A stretch of DNA of 51,724 nucleotides from Candidatus Fimenecus excrementavium (GTDB lineage Bacteria > Bacillota > Clostridia > Oscillospirales > Acutalibacteraceae). The stretch is taken from NCBI GenBank assembly GCA_018712805.1, contig DVGI01000020.1:1-51724 (forward strand). Reading direction: 5' to 3'. The position numbers were made by a program, and so were the translations under genes. This document shows positions 15,351 through 25,048 of the stretch, in pieces. Each line of letters opens with the position of its first letter. Position 1 is the stretch's first letter. The notes beneath the pieces are model-generated. The model searched no databases, had not been told where the DNA came from, and saw nothing but the letters and a program-made list of their open reading frames with translations.

Positions 15351-18300
15351 TTAAGCAAGCCCGAGCTGTTTTGCCATTTCCGCCGTTTTCAGCTCCAGAA
15401 GCTTTGAAACGCCGCTTTCCTGCATTGTTACGCCGTAAAGCACGTCGGCTTCTTCCATTGTGCCGCGGCGGTGCGTAATTAAAATAAACTGGGTGTTCTT
15501 TGTCATGCGGCGGACATACTGGGCGTATCTTGAAACGTTGACGTCGTCGAGCGCCGCTTCGACCTCGTCGAAAATGCAGAACGGGGCGGGCGTCACTTTC
15601 AAGATTGCAAACAACAGGGAAATTGCGGCAAGGCCTTTTTCACCGCCGGACAGCGGTTCAATACTCTTCAAGTTCTTGCCGGGCGGCTGCACTTTAATTT
15701 CAATATCGCTTTCTAAAATATCGCGTTCGTCGGAAAGCAGCAACTCCGCACGGCCGCCGCCGAACAATTCGGCGAAGGTCTCGCCGAACGCGGTGTTGAT
15801 CTGTTGGAATTTTTCGCGGAACTGCTCCGCCATTTTGGCGGTCAACTCGGCAATCAGCTTGTTAAGCTCATCGCGGGATTTTTCCACGTCGGAAATCTGG
15901 TCCGCCATAAAGGTGTAGCGTTCGGAAACTTCTTTGTATTCTTCAATCGCCGACACGTTGACAGAACCGAGCGAGCGGATTTGCCCTTTTAATTCGGTCA
16001 AGCGTTTTGCCGCCGCCTGGAAATCGTCAATCACAATTTCGAGCGCGGCCGCTTCGCGGCGGGTCAGCTGATATTCTTCATAAAGCTTCGCGCTCAAATC
16101 GTCGTATTCTTTGCGCATGGCGATTTTGCGTTCTTCCAAGCGCACAAGCTCGGCGCTTAAATTTTCACGTTCGACGGATTTTGCGCGCTCCAAGGTGCGC
16201 AGGTCGTTCGCTTTCTTCGTCAGTTCATCGCGCTTTTGGATTAACTCGTCAATCTGCGCACGGGCGCCGGTCGTGTTATCACGAAGCGCTTTTGCGTTCG
16301 CTTGCAGGTTTTCAATATTTTTCGCGAGCTGTTCGTTTTTCGCCTTGTATTCTTCGATTTCCGCATCCAGCGTGGACTGTTTGTCGGTGTGGCTGGTTTT
16401 GCGGTTTTGCAAATGGACAAGGTCGTCGTTTGCGGTCTCGATATCTTTTTCGAGCGCCATAATCTGTAAGCTCAATTCCGACGCGCGACGGGAAAGTTCT
16501 TCGCGCGCTTCGGAAAGCGCCTGCCGGTCGCCGGTCAGTTTTTCGAGCGCAGCTTCTTTTTCCGCCAATGTCTTGCCGAGCGTTTCCAGCTTTTCACGCG
16601 CGGTCGCGGCGTTTTGCAAAATGGTTTCGGCGCGGGTGTTTAAGGTTTCTTTTTCTTCCATCAACTCGCGCACCGAGCCGGAAACGGTGGAAAGCTGTTC
16701 TTGCGCCAGTTTCAGTTCGCCCTCGCGGCGAATTTTTTCTTCGTTCGCGCGAAGCAGGTCGCCTTGCGCACCTTCCAATTCGGCACGCGCCGCCGCCAAA
16801 TCTTCGGTGAACATTTTATAGTCGGACTGCATGCCGGCAAGCTCGGTTTCAATCGTTTTGACTTCGGCAGTAAGTTTTTCGATTTCATTGCCTCGGCTTA
16901 AAATCCCGGCGTTTTGCGTGCGGGAACCGCCGGTCATCGAACCGCCGGTGTTAATCACCTGCCCGTCGAGCGTCACAATGCGGAAACGGTAGCCGTATTT
17001 TTTCGCCATGGCGATTGCGGCGTCCATATCTTCCGCGACAACGGTGCGCGCAAGCTGGGCACGAATAATTTCGGTATATTGCTTGTCCGTCCCGACAAGG
17101 TCCGCGGCGATGCTGACAAAACCGTATTGGTCGTCAAGCCCGGTTTCGCGCAGTTCGCGGGAACGGATTGCGGCAATCGGCAGGAACGTCGCGCGGCCGG
17201 CGCGGTTTTCTTTCAAGAAGGCAATCGCGCGTTTCGCATCGTTTTCGTTGTCGGTGACGATATTTTGAATCGCTGCGCCGAGGGCGGTTTCAATCGCGAC
17301 GGCGTATTTCGGTTTCACGGAGATAAGCTGCGAAAGCGGGCCGTGAATGCCTTTGAGCGCGCCGCGCCCGGCTTCACGCATGACCGCTTTGACCGCACCC
17401 TGATAGCCCTCCATATTCTTTTCCAAGTCGGAAAGCAGGCGAATGCGGTCCTGCTTGCTGTGGAGTTCGCGGGTTTTCGCCTCAATATTTTCGCGAATGG
17501 TCTCGGCTTTTTTCGAGCGGCTTTCAAAGCGCATCGAATAGCCGTCCATCGCGTTTTGCGCGCTTTCGATTTCCTGCAGGCATTTGTCGAGTGCCGCCTG
17601 CGCCGCGTCCAAATCCGCTTTGAATTTTGAATATGTATCTTGTCTGCCGCCGAGCGAAGCGTCAATCGCCGCAACGCGCGTGCGGATTTCTTCGACAGAG
17701 GAATTGGCGGTTTCCGCGGTCACACGGTTGTCCGCAATTTCCACGGACAGCGCCGACACTTCCGCCGAGAGCGCCGAAGCCTGTTCGGAAAAACGGGTGC
17801 TGTCGGACAGCTTGGTTTCCTGTTCCGCCGCCAAGGCGTCGAGTTCGGTTTTCAGTTTATCACGCGCGGCGGTGTTTTCTTCTACACTTTTCTGCGCTTG
17901 TGAAATGCGTTCTTCCAAATGCTGTTCGGTTTCGTTTTCAGAAAGCTTGTCGCGCTCCAAACGCGCAATCGCCTCGTTGTTGTGGGCGATGGAGTTTTCC
18001 TCAACCTGTGCCTGCGCGTCGAGCGCGGCGGCCTGTTCTTCAAATTGTGACGAAGACCGGCGCACTTCCTCAATTTGCACATGGAGGTTTTGCGTGTCTT
18101 CGGTTGCGCGGTCAATCTGCGCGCCGATTTCTTCGAGCGCGTCCGCGGCTTCTTTATGCTGTGCCTGCGCGGTGGCGATTTTGTGCTCCTGCTCGCGCAG
18201 ACGGTCGTTGGTTTTGTCAATGGTGTTAAGCCATGTGCCGATTTCGAGCCGCTTTTTCTCTTCGGCCAAAACTAAAAATTTCTGCGCCTTTTCACTTTGC

Positions 18301-18920
18301 GCTTTCAAAGGCCCGACGCGGCCTTCCAATTCCGTCAAAATGTCGCGCAGGCGAAGCAAATTTTCTTCGGCGGCGGCAAGGCGCTTGTTGGCGTCGTTGC
18401 GGCGGTAACGGAAATGGGAAATCCCGGCGGCTTCTTCGAGCATATCGCGGCGTTCGCCGGTTTTGGAGGAAACCATTTCGGCGATTTTGCCTTGCCCGAC
18501 AATCGAATAGCCGTCACGGCCGAGGCCTGTGTCCATAAACAACTCGTTAATATCGCGAAGCCGCGAGTTTTCGCCGTTGATGAGATATTCACTTTCGCCC
18601 GAACGGTAATAGCGACGGGTGACCGAAACTTCATCGGTGTCTTTTGAAAGCGACCGGTCGCGGTTGTCAAAACGGAGCGTTACCTCGGCAAAGCCTTTGG
18701 CTTTTCGAAGATCCGTCCCCATAAAAACGACATCTTCCATTTTCGAGCCGCGCAGATTTTTCGTGGACTGCTCACCGAGCACCCAGCGGACGGCGTCGGA
18801 AATGTTGCTCTTGCCGCTGCCGTTCGGACCGACGACCGCGGTGATGCCTTTGTTAAATTCCAGGACGGTTTTATCCGGAAAGGATTTAAACCCCTGCATT
18901 TCCAGTGACTTTAAAATCAT
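15351..18920 (-). CDS. smc: Chromosome segregation ATPase SMC
   Basis: 1189-residue structural-maintenance-of-chromosomes protein, the core of bacterial condensin with ScpA/ScpB. N-terminal head: FKSFPDKTVLEF and Walker A GPNGSGKSN (31-39), then a QSTKNLRG segment. Two long coiled coils, rich in Glu/Lys/Ala heptads, flank a hinge at roughly 500-670 containing GYQGAVKAVM and the glycine-rich TGGSMTGGSRT. C-terminal head: the ABC signature PLSGGEKGLAAISLLFAIL, Walker B FCIFDEVEAALDD and a D-loop. Length is normal. The start overlaps the stop of the radical SAM gene by 35 nt; ftsY follows. Confidence 0.97.
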   Translation of the reverse strand: MILKSLEMQGFKSFPDKTVLEFNKGITAVVGPNGSGKSNISDAVRWVLGEQSTKNLRGSKMEDVVFMGTDLRKAKGFAEVTLRFDNRDRSLSKDTDEVSVTRRYYRSGESEYLINGENSRLRDINELFMDTGLGRDGYSIVGQGKIAEMVSSKTGERRDMLEEAAGISHFRYRRNDANKRLAAAEENLLRLRDILTELEGRVGPLKAQSEKAQKFLVLAEEKKRLEIGTWLNTIDKTNDRLREQEHKIATAQAQHKEAADALEEIGAQIDRATEDTQNLHVQIEEVRRSSSQFEEQAAALDAQAQVEENSIAHNNEAIARLERDKLSENETEQHLEERISQAQKSVEENTAARDKLKTELDALAAEQETKLSDSTRFSEQASALSAEVSALSVEIADNRVTAETANSSVEEIRTRVAAIDASLGGRQDTYSKFKADLDAAQAALDKCLQEIESAQNAMDGYSMRFESRSKKAETIRENIEAKTRELHSKQDRIRLLSDLEKNMEGYQGAVKAVMREAGRGALKGIHGPLSQLISVKPKYAVAIETALGAAIQNIVTDNENDAKRAIAFLKENRAGRATFLPIAAIRSRELRETGLDDQYGFVSIAADLVGTDKQYTEIIRAQLARTVVAEDMDAAIAMAKKYGYRFRIVTLDGQVINTGGSMTGGSRTQNAGILSRGNEIEKLTAEVKTIETELAGMQSDYKMFTEDLAAARAELEGAQGDLLRANEEKIRREGELKLAQEQLSTVSGSVRELMEEKETLNTRAETILQNAATAREKLETLGKTLAEKEAALEKLTGDRQALSEAREELSRRASELSLQIMALEKDIETANDDLVHLQNRKTSHTDKQSTLDAEIEEYKAKNEQLAKNIENLQANAKALRDNTTGARAQIDELIQKRDELTKKANDLRTLERAKSVERENLSAELVRLEERKIAMRKEYDDLSAKLYEEYQLTRREAAALEIVIDDFQAAAKRLTELKGQIRSLGSVNVSAIEEYKEVSERYTFMADQISDVEKSRDELNKLIAELTAKMAEQFREKFQQINTAFGETFAELFGGGRAELLLSDERDILESDIEIKVQPPGKNLKSIEPLSGGEKGLAAISLLFAILKVTPAPFCIFDEVEAALDDVNVSRYAQYVRRMTKNTQFILITHRRGTMEEADVLYGVTMQESGVSKLLELKTAEMAKQLGLA

Positions 18921-19923
18921 CTTCTAATTCCTTTATCAGAATTTCGTAATCCTTTAAAAATTCGTTACCTTTTATTTTACACTGAATCGACTGATTGCGC
19001 AATGCTTTTTCGTTTCTTTTTCCCTGCCCTTTCGCCTTAGAAATCGACCGCGCGGGGACTAAGACTTCATAAGCGCGATTGCGGGGTAAATTTTCAAACG
19101 CCGCAAGCATTTTTTGAAGGTAAATTTCGCCCTCGCAAAGCTCGCGAAACGCCGGGTGATAAGCCCCCGCAAGACAGCCTTCTTCTACGCCTCCGCCGCT
19201 GTGCAGCCCCAGGCGAATGACGGGAATATGCTTTTCGTGAAACATAAGCAAAAGTTCGGCACATAATTTCACGGCGGCGTCGAGCGTTTGGGGAATATAT
19301 TCCCCTTCACGCATTTTCTTTGCAAGCTCGGTGTTTTCGAGCACGACGGTCGGGTAAATGCGCATCGTATCGGGACAAAGCGCGGCAAGCGCCTCACCTG
19401 TAAAAAGGTCTGATTCATCCGAGCTTCCGAAAAGCCCGGTCATCATTTGAAGCCCTAATGAAAAACCCTGCGCTTTGATTCGCGCGGCGGCGTCGCGCAC
19501 GTCGTTGGCCGTGTGCCCTCGACGGTTAAGGCGTAAAACCTCGTCGCTCATGCTTTGTGCGCCGAGTTCAACGGACGTAACCCCATAGGCTTTCAAAATT
19601 TCGAGCACCTCGTCGGGCACGCAATCGGGGCGGGTGGAAATGCGGACGCCTCTGAAAAAACCTTCGTCTATATATGGTTTTGCCGCAGTCAAAAGAGACA
19701 GCATGTAATCCCTTTTGATTGCGGTAAAGCTCCCGCCGAAAAACGCGATTTCAGACGAAGCCGGATCGGTTTTTCCGCTTTTTATGGCAATTTCGCAAGC
19801 GCGGCGCACATCGTCCGCCGCGGGCGCTTCCTGCGCGCCGGAAATGGTCCTTTGATTGCAGAAACTGCACTGCTGTTTACAGCCGAGATGCGGCACAAAC
19901 AGCGCGACGTTGACGTGCTTCAA
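18886..19923 (-). CDS. Elp3-like radical SAM protein
   Basis: About 345 residues. The [4Fe-4S] ligands are in CKQQCSFC, near the N-terminus, followed by GGSFTAI, ISTRPDCV and VELGAQSMSDEVLRLNRRGH, typical of the Elp3/MiaB-like radical SAM group found beside rnc and smc in many Clostridia. No C-terminal acetyltransferase domain is present. The reaction is not established; tRNA modification is a guess from the Elp3 resemblance. I choose a TTG start at 19923, which overlaps the rnc stop as TTGA: longer reading back into rnc gives an Arg-rich, non-homologous leader. The last residues overlap smc by 35 nt. Confidence 0.85.
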   Translation of the reverse strand: MKHVNVALFVPHLGCKQQCSFCNQRTISGAQEAPAADDVRRACEIAIKSGKTDPASSEIAFFGGSFTAIKRDYMLSLLTAAKPYIDEGFFRGVRISTRPDCVPDEVLEILKAYGVTSVELGAQSMSDEVLRLNRRGHTANDVRDAAARIKAQGFSLGLQMMTGLFGSSDESDLFTGEALAALCPDTMRIYPTVVLENTELAKKMREGEYIPQTLDAAVKLCAELLLMFHEKHIPVIRLGLHSGGGVEEGCLAGAYHPAFRELCEGEIYLQKMLAAFENLPRNRAYEVLVPARSISKAKGQGKRNEKALRNQSIQCKIKGNEFLKDYEILIKELEDDFKVTGNAGV

Positions 19924-20588
19924 ATCCCCATCAGCTCCAGCGCTTCTTTGGCGGCGTTTTGCTCCGCCTTTTTCTTGCTGCCGCCGACGCCGCGCCCGAT
20001 GACGTTGCTGTTTAAATGCACTTCCACGGTAAAGCATTTGTCGTGGTCGGGGCCGGTTTCGGAAACGAGCACATATTCGAGCGTTTCGCCCTGGTTTTTC
20101 TGGACGACCTCTTGTAACATCGTTTTGTAATCTTTAAAGGTCGGCTTGGCTTCAACATAAGGCACGACAAAGCGCAGGACGAACTTTTTGGCTTCGTCCA
20201 TACCGCCGTCGAGATAAATCGCGGCGATGACCGCTTCGAACGCGTCGGAAAGCACAGACGGGCGCGTCCGGCCGCCGGTGCGCTCCTCCCCTTTGCCGAG
20301 TTTCAGGTAATTGCCGAGCCCGATTTCTTCCGCGTAGGAGAACAAGGATTTTTCACAAACCGCATAGGCGCGTAGCTTTGTAAGCTCGCCTTCCGGGAAA
20401 TCGCGGTGGTTTGCAAAAAGATATTCCGCGGTGATAAACCCCAAAACGCTGTCACCCAAAAACTCCAGCCGCTCATTGTCGCCGGTGTCGACGTGGCGTT
20501 CGTTCGCGTAAGAGGAATGTGTCAGCGCGCGGGCAAGCAGCGCCGGATTTTTAAAATGATAGCCTAAATTATTCTGAAGCTGTTCCAT
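19920..20588 (-). CDS. rnc: Ribonuclease III
   Basis: Double-strand-specific endoribonuclease that processes rRNA precursors. The start at 20588 gives 222 residues; AAGGCGG lies 8 nt before it, and a GTG three codons further up overlaps that element. The RNase III signature NERLEFLGDSVLGF is near residue 40, and the second catalytic acidic cluster is in LSDAFEAVIAAIYLDGG. The C-terminal double-stranded RNA-binding domain runs from about 150 to the end (GRGVGGSKKKAEQNAAKEAL). It overlaps plsX by 20 nt, with no acpP between them, and shares 4 nt with the next gene. Confidence 0.96.
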   Translation of the reverse strand: MEQLQNNLGYHFKNPALLARALTHSSYANERHVDTGDNERLEFLGDSVLGFITAEYLFANHRDFPEGELTKLRAYAVCEKSLFSYAEEIGLGNYLKLGKGEERTGGRTRPSVLSDAFEAVIAAIYLDGGMDEAKKFVLRFVVPYVEAKPTFKDYKTMLQEVVQKNQGETLEYVLVSETGPDHDKCFTVEVHLNSNVIGRGVGGSKKKAEQNAAKEALELMGI

Positions 20589-21585
20589 GCGCTTCACCGC
20601 CTTTCAGCGCTTCGGCGATTGCCCCGCAGACGTCGTTTTGCGTGCAGTCGATTGCCTGTTTAATCGCGTTGCAGAACGCGCGCGCGTCAGACGAGCCGTG
20701 CGCTTTGACAACCGGCTTTTGCACGCCGATAATCGGTGCGCCGCCGTATTGATTATAATCCATTTTCTTTTTAAACTCGTCCATGCCGCCCTTTACGCCG
20801 AGGTAAGAAAGCTTGGACGCAAGATTTTTCATAAACATCGCTTTTAACGAATTGGTAATCATTTTGGCAACGCCTTCATACATTTTGACAATCACGTTGC
20901 CGGTGAAACCATCGGCGACCACGACGTCGGCTTTGCCGAACGCAATGTCGCGCACTTCGATATTGCCGGTAAACTGCATATCGGGAAGTTTTGCGAGCGC
21001 CTGATAGGCTTCGACCTGCAGCGGCGTGCCTTTGGTTTCTTCCGCGCCGATGTTGGCAAGCGCCACGCGCGGATTTTGAATACCGAGGATTTTTTTCATG
21101 TATATGTCGCCGAGTCTTGCGAACTGGCAAAGCATCGGCACCGTGCACTCGACATTCGCGCCGGTATCGACCAAAATGAACGGACCTTCCGCCGAGGGCA
21201 TCACAGCGCCGAGCGCCGGGCGTTTCACGCCTTTAATCCGCTTGACGATAAACGTCGCGCCGACCAGCAACGCGCCGGTGCTGCCCGCCGAAATAAACGC
21301 GTCGCCTTTGCCGTCGGCGAGCGCCTGCAAACCGACTGCCATAGATGTATTTTTCCCGGCTTTTAAGATTTCAGTCGGCTGGGTTTCCATTTGGAAAACG
21401 TCGTCAGCCTGTAAAAGCTCGAAGTTTTGAATATCCAGTCCGTTTTCTGCGGCGCAGGCTTGAATTTTTTTCGTGTCGCCGACCAACAGGATTTCCACCC
21501 CGTAGGCTTTTTGGGCGTCTAAACAGCCCTTTATAATTTCAAGCGGCGCGTTGTCGCCGCCGAATGCGTCTGCGATAATTTTCAT
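20569..21585 (-). CDS. plsX: Phosphate acyltransferase PlsX
   Basis: 338-residue enzyme that makes acyl-phosphate from acyl-ACP, the first step toward phosphatidic acid in Gram-positive bacteria. N-terminal ADAFGGDNAPLEIIKG, the central FISAGSTGALLVGA, ALGAVMPS, LVDTGANVECTV, NIGAEETKGT and VVADGFTGNVIVKMYEG are all family hallmarks. It is translationally coupled to trmFO (ATGA at 21582-21585) and overlaps rnc. Confidence 0.96.
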   Translation of the reverse strand: MKIIADAFGGDNAPLEIIKGCLDAQKAYGVEILLVGDTKKIQACAAENGLDIQNFELLQADDVFQMETQPTEILKAGKNTSMAVGLQALADGKGDAFISAGSTGALLVGATFIVKRIKGVKRPALGAVMPSAEGPFILVDTGANVECTVPMLCQFARLGDIYMKKILGIQNPRVALANIGAEETKGTPLQVEAYQALAKLPDMQFTGNIEVRDIAFGKADVVVADGFTGNVIVKMYEGVAKMITNSLKAMFMKNLASKLSYLGVKGGMDEFKKKMDYNQYGGAPIIGVQKPVVKAHGSSDARAFCNAIKQAIDCTQNDVCGAIAEALKGGEAHGTASE

Positions 21586-22910
21586 AGATTCACACTCTCC
21601 TTATAAGCGGTCAAATCCGCCATCGCGCGTGTGGCAAGCGCCATATAGCGCTCAGCTTTGTCGCGGATTTTTTGGGGGTTCGGCGGCAATACGCCGAAAT
21701 TTGCGCCCATCGGCTGAAAATGTGTCACGCTTTCGTCGCTGATATAGCGTGACAGCGCGCCCATCATTGTCGTCGGCGGCAAAACGACCGGTTCTTGTCC
21801 GTTTAAAGCTCTCGCCGCGTTAAGCCCCGCCAAAATGCCGGAAGCGGCGGACTCCATATAGCCCTCCACGCCGGTAATCTGCCCCGCAAAATAAATATGG
21901 GGGTCTTTTCGTAAACTGAAATCCGCACGCAAAAGGCGCGGGGAATCAATAAAGGTGTTGCGGTGCATCACACCGTAGCGGACAAATTCCGCATTTTTCA
22001 GCGCCGGGAACATCGAAAATACGCGTTTCTGCTCGCCGAATTTCAAATTGGTCTGAAACCCGACCAAATTGTAAAGCGTGCCGGCGTTGTTTTCTTTTCG
22101 GAGCTGTAAATTCGCCCACGGGCGGTGGCCGGTTTTCGGGTCCACAAGCCCTACGGGTTTTAAGGGGCCGTAACGCATCGTATCTTTGCCGCGCGATGCG
22201 AGCACTTCAATAGGCATACAGCCCTCGTAAACATCTTTGCGCTTGTCAAACGAATGCAACGGCGCACTTTCGGCGGATATAATCGCCTCGTAAAACGCCT
22301 CATACTGCGCCTTGTTCATTGGGCAGTTGATATAATCCGCTTCCCCGCCGCGGTCATAGCGCGACTGGGTGAACGCTTCCGACATATCCACGCTTTCGGC
22401 GGTGACAATCGGGGCGGCGGCGTCATAAAACGAAAGTCCGTCGCCGGCAAGAGCGCGAATCACAGGCGCAATCCCGTCGCTTGCGAGCGGACCGACCGCC
22501 AAAATGACCACGTCGGCGTCCGCGGGCAGTTCGGTGACTTCTTTGTGTATCACACGCACGCCCGGGGCGTTTGTAACCGCTTCGGTAATTTTTTCGGAAA
22601 ACGCGTTTCGGTCGACGGCGAGCGCACCGCCCGCAGGCACGCGCGTCTGTTTTGCGCTTTCGACACAAATCGACGAAAAGGTTTCCATTTCCGCCTTTAA
22701 AAGCCCGGCGGCGGAATTTAAGCGCTCCGCTTTTAACGAGTTCGAGCAGACAAGTTCCGCGAAGGTGTCTGCCTTGTGGGCGGGCGAATGCTTTTCGGGC
22801 TTCATTTCATATAAGTCGACAGCGATTCCGGCGCGACTCAACTGCCATGCCGCTTCGCAGCCGGCAAGGCCGGCGCCGATGACCGCCGCTTTTTTCTTCT
22901 TCGCGCTCAT
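21582..22910 (-). CDS. trmFO: Methylenetetrahydrofolate-tRNA-(uracil-54-C5)-methyltransferase TrmFO
   Basis: Folate- and FAD-dependent enzyme that makes T54 in tRNA. The start at 22910 (after GGAAG, overlapping the topA stop as ATGA) gives 442 residues. The FAD-binding motif is at the N-terminus (VIGAGLAGCEAAWQL), followed by ADTFAELVCSNSLKA with the family cysteine, YINCPMNKAQYEAFYEAI, PLKPVGLVDPKTG, QITGVEGYMESAASG and FQPMGANFGVLPP. The folate-dependent version is typical of Firmicutes. The order topA-trmFO is conserved in the phylum. Confidence 0.96.
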   Translation of the reverse strand: MSAKKKKAAVIGAGLAGCEAAWQLSRAGIAVDLYEMKPEKHSPAHKADTFAELVCSNSLKAERLNSAAGLLKAEMETFSSICVESAKQTRVPAGGALAVDRNAFSEKITEAVTNAPGVRVIHKEVTELPADADVVILAVGPLASDGIAPVIRALAGDGLSFYDAAAPIVTAESVDMSEAFTQSRYDRGGEADYINCPMNKAQYEAFYEAIISAESAPLHSFDKRKDVYEGCMPIEVLASRGKDTMRYGPLKPVGLVDPKTGHRPWANLQLRKENNAGTLYNLVGFQTNLKFGEQKRVFSMFPALKNAEFVRYGVMHRNTFIDSPRLLRADFSLRKDPHIYFAGQITGVEGYMESAASGILAGLNAARALNGQEPVVLPPTTMMGALSRYISDESVTHFQPMGANFGVLPPNPQKIRDKAERYMALATRAMADLTAYKESVNL

Positions 22911-25036
22911 TCTTCCGTCTTCTTTGCGCGGGATTTGCGTTCTGCCTTTTTCTCGAAGCCGCAAGCTTCGTCAAGGCAGACCAATAAACCGCCCTTGCGC
23001 TTAAACAGGGATTTGCCGCATTTCGGGCATTTTTCGTCGGTGGGTTTGTCCCAAGTCATAAAGTTGCATTCCGGGTAATTTTCGCAGCCGAAGAACACAT
23101 AGCCGCGCTTGCTCTTTTTCTGAATGACCTTGCCGCCGCATTTCGGGCAGGTCGCCGAAGTCTCAACGACCAGCGGTTTGGTGTTTTTGCACTCGGGGTA
23201 ACCGGGGCAGGCAAGGAATTTGCCGAACCGGCCGGTTTTAATCACCATCATTCGACCGCATTTTTCGCAGGGAATGTTGGTTTCGTCTTCTTTTAATTTG
23301 ATTTTGACGCCCTCGGTTTTTTCTTTCGCCTTTTGAAGGGTTTCTTCAAAATCATCATAGAACGCGTGGAGCATGGCAATATAATCCACCTCGCCGTGCT
23401 CGACTTTGTCGAGGTCGCTTTCCATATTGGCGGTGAATTTCACGTTGACGATATTCGGGAATTGTTCTTTCAACAGCTTCGTAACCGCTTCGCCGAGTTC
23501 TGTGGGCTTTAACTGTTTTTGCTCGCGGACGACATATTCGCGCCCGGTAATCGTCGAAACAATCGAAACATAGGTGCTTGGTCGGCCGACGCCGGTTTCT
23601 TCCAGCTTTTTGACAAGCGACGCTTCGGTGTAGCGCGCGGGCGGCTGGGTGAAGTGCTGGTTACCGCCGAGCTCTTTCAATTTGAGCGCGTCGCCGGTTT
23701 TGATTTCGGGGATTTTGGAGGCGTCCTCCTCTTCCTCGTCGGTGCCCGCTTCATAAAGCTTTGTGTAGCCGTCAAAGCGCACGGTATAGCCGCTTGCGGC
23801 GAACACGCAATAGCGGTCCTTCGCGCGGTCGGCTTCGGTTGCGCCCTGAATTTCGACCTTGACGGTATCCTGCACGCAGTTTGCCATTAAACTTGCGATA
23901 AAGCGTTTCCAAATGAGGGTATAAAGCTTGTACTGGTCGCTTGTCAGGCTTTCTTTGACCTTATCGGGCGAAAGGGACGGCATGGTCGGGCGGATCGCCT
24001 CATGGCCGTCTTGCGCGTTTGCTTTGGTTTTATAATAACGCGGTTTTTCAGGCAGATATTCTTTGCCGTAGGTTTCGGCGATGAATTCGTTGCCCTGGGC
24101 GCGCGCTTCTTCGGAAATACGAAGCGAGTCGGTACGCATATAGGTGATAAGACCCATTGCGCCGTAGCCTTTGACGTCGACGCCTTCGTAAAGCTCCTGC
24201 GCGACTTTCATCGTGCGTTTGCCCTGGAAGCCGAGTTTGCGAGAGCCCTCCTGCTGTAAGGTGGAGGTGGTAAACGGCGGCGCGGGCTGTTTGCGGCGGG
24301 TGCCTTTTTTCACGCTTGTTACGGCGTAAGAAGCACCCTCCAAACGGGCGAGAATCTCGTTCGCCTGATCGCCGTCGGTGATTTTCACTTTGCCGGTTTC
24401 GTCACCGACAAATGCGGCGGCAAACGCGCGCTTCGACGACGGCGCAATAAATTTCGCGTCGAGCGACCAATATTCTTCCGGCTTGAACGCGCGGATTTCC
24501 TCTTCGCGGTCCACAATCAAGCGCAGCGCCACGGACTGCACACGACCGGCGGAAAGCCCGCGGCGGATTTTTTGCGACACGAACGGACTTAATTTATAGC
24601 CGACCAAGCGGTCAAGAATGCGGCGCGCCTGTTGGGCATCGACCAAATCCATGTCGATTTTTTCCGGGTGCGCCATGCCGTTTTCGACGCTCGTTTTATT
24701 GATTTCGTTGAATTTGACGCGGTTCTTGTCGTTTAAGTCTAAGTCCAACACCGTGGCAAGGTGCCAGGAAATCGCTTCGCCTTCGCGGTCCGGGTCGGTT
24801 GCGAGATAGACTTTGTCGGACTCGCTGACCATTTCGCGTAATTCTTTGACGAGCTTTTCTTTGCCTTTGACAATGGCGTATTTCGGCGCGAAATCGTGTT
24901 TGACGTCGACGCTGAGTTTCGCGGCGGGCAGGTCGCGGATATGACCGACGGACGCCGTGACTTTATAGCCCTTGCCCAAATATTTTTGAATCGTTTTCGC
25001 CTTGGAGGGCGATTCCACAATTACCAGTTTTGACAT
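22907..25036 (-). CDS. topA: DNA topoisomerase I
   Basis: 709-residue type IA topoisomerase that relaxes negative supercoils. The Toprim domain begins VESPSKAKTIQKYLGKGY and has the acidic DPDREGEAISWHLA. The catalytic tyrosine is in LITYMRTDS (about residue 299), and RRGLSAGRVQSVALRLIVDRE is the type IA core. The C-terminus carries three zinc-ribbon repeats: CEKCGRMM...CPGYPEC, CPKCGGKV...CENYPEC and CPKCGKSL...CLDEAC. Lys/Arg-rich end. It follows dprA by 12 nt. Confidence 0.97.
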   Translation of the reverse strand: MSKLVIVESPSKAKTIQKYLGKGYKVTASVGHIRDLPAAKLSVDVKHDFAPKYAIVKGKEKLVKELREMVSESDKVYLATDPDREGEAISWHLATVLDLDLNDKNRVKFNEINKTSVENGMAHPEKIDMDLVDAQQARRILDRLVGYKLSPFVSQKIRRGLSAGRVQSVALRLIVDREEEIRAFKPEEYWSLDAKFIAPSSKRAFAAAFVGDETGKVKITDGDQANEILARLEGASYAVTSVKKGTRRKQPAPPFTTSTLQQEGSRKLGFQGKRTMKVAQELYEGVDVKGYGAMGLITYMRTDSLRISEEARAQGNEFIAETYGKEYLPEKPRYYKTKANAQDGHEAIRPTMPSLSPDKVKESLTSDQYKLYTLIWKRFIASLMANCVQDTVKVEIQGATEADRAKDRYCVFAASGYTVRFDGYTKLYEAGTDEEEEDASKIPEIKTGDALKLKELGGNQHFTQPPARYTEASLVKKLEETGVGRPSTYVSIVSTITGREYVVREQKQLKPTELGEAVTKLLKEQFPNIVNVKFTANMESDLDKVEHGEVDYIAMLHAFYDDFEETLQKAKEKTEGVKIKLKEDETNIPCEKCGRMMVIKTGRFGKFLACPGYPECKNTKPLVVETSATCPKCGGKVIQKKSKRGYVFFGCENYPECNFMTWDKPTDEKCPKCGKSLFKRKGGLLVCLDEACGFEKKAERKSRAKKTEE

Positions 25037-25048
25037 TTGGCAACCATC

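Noticed and set aside
16111-18408. Several long plus-strand frames opposite smc, rich in Ser and Cys
   Set aside because: Antisense of coiled-coil codons (GAA, AAA, GCG) yields Ser/Phe/Arg runs; no ribosome-binding site or motif.
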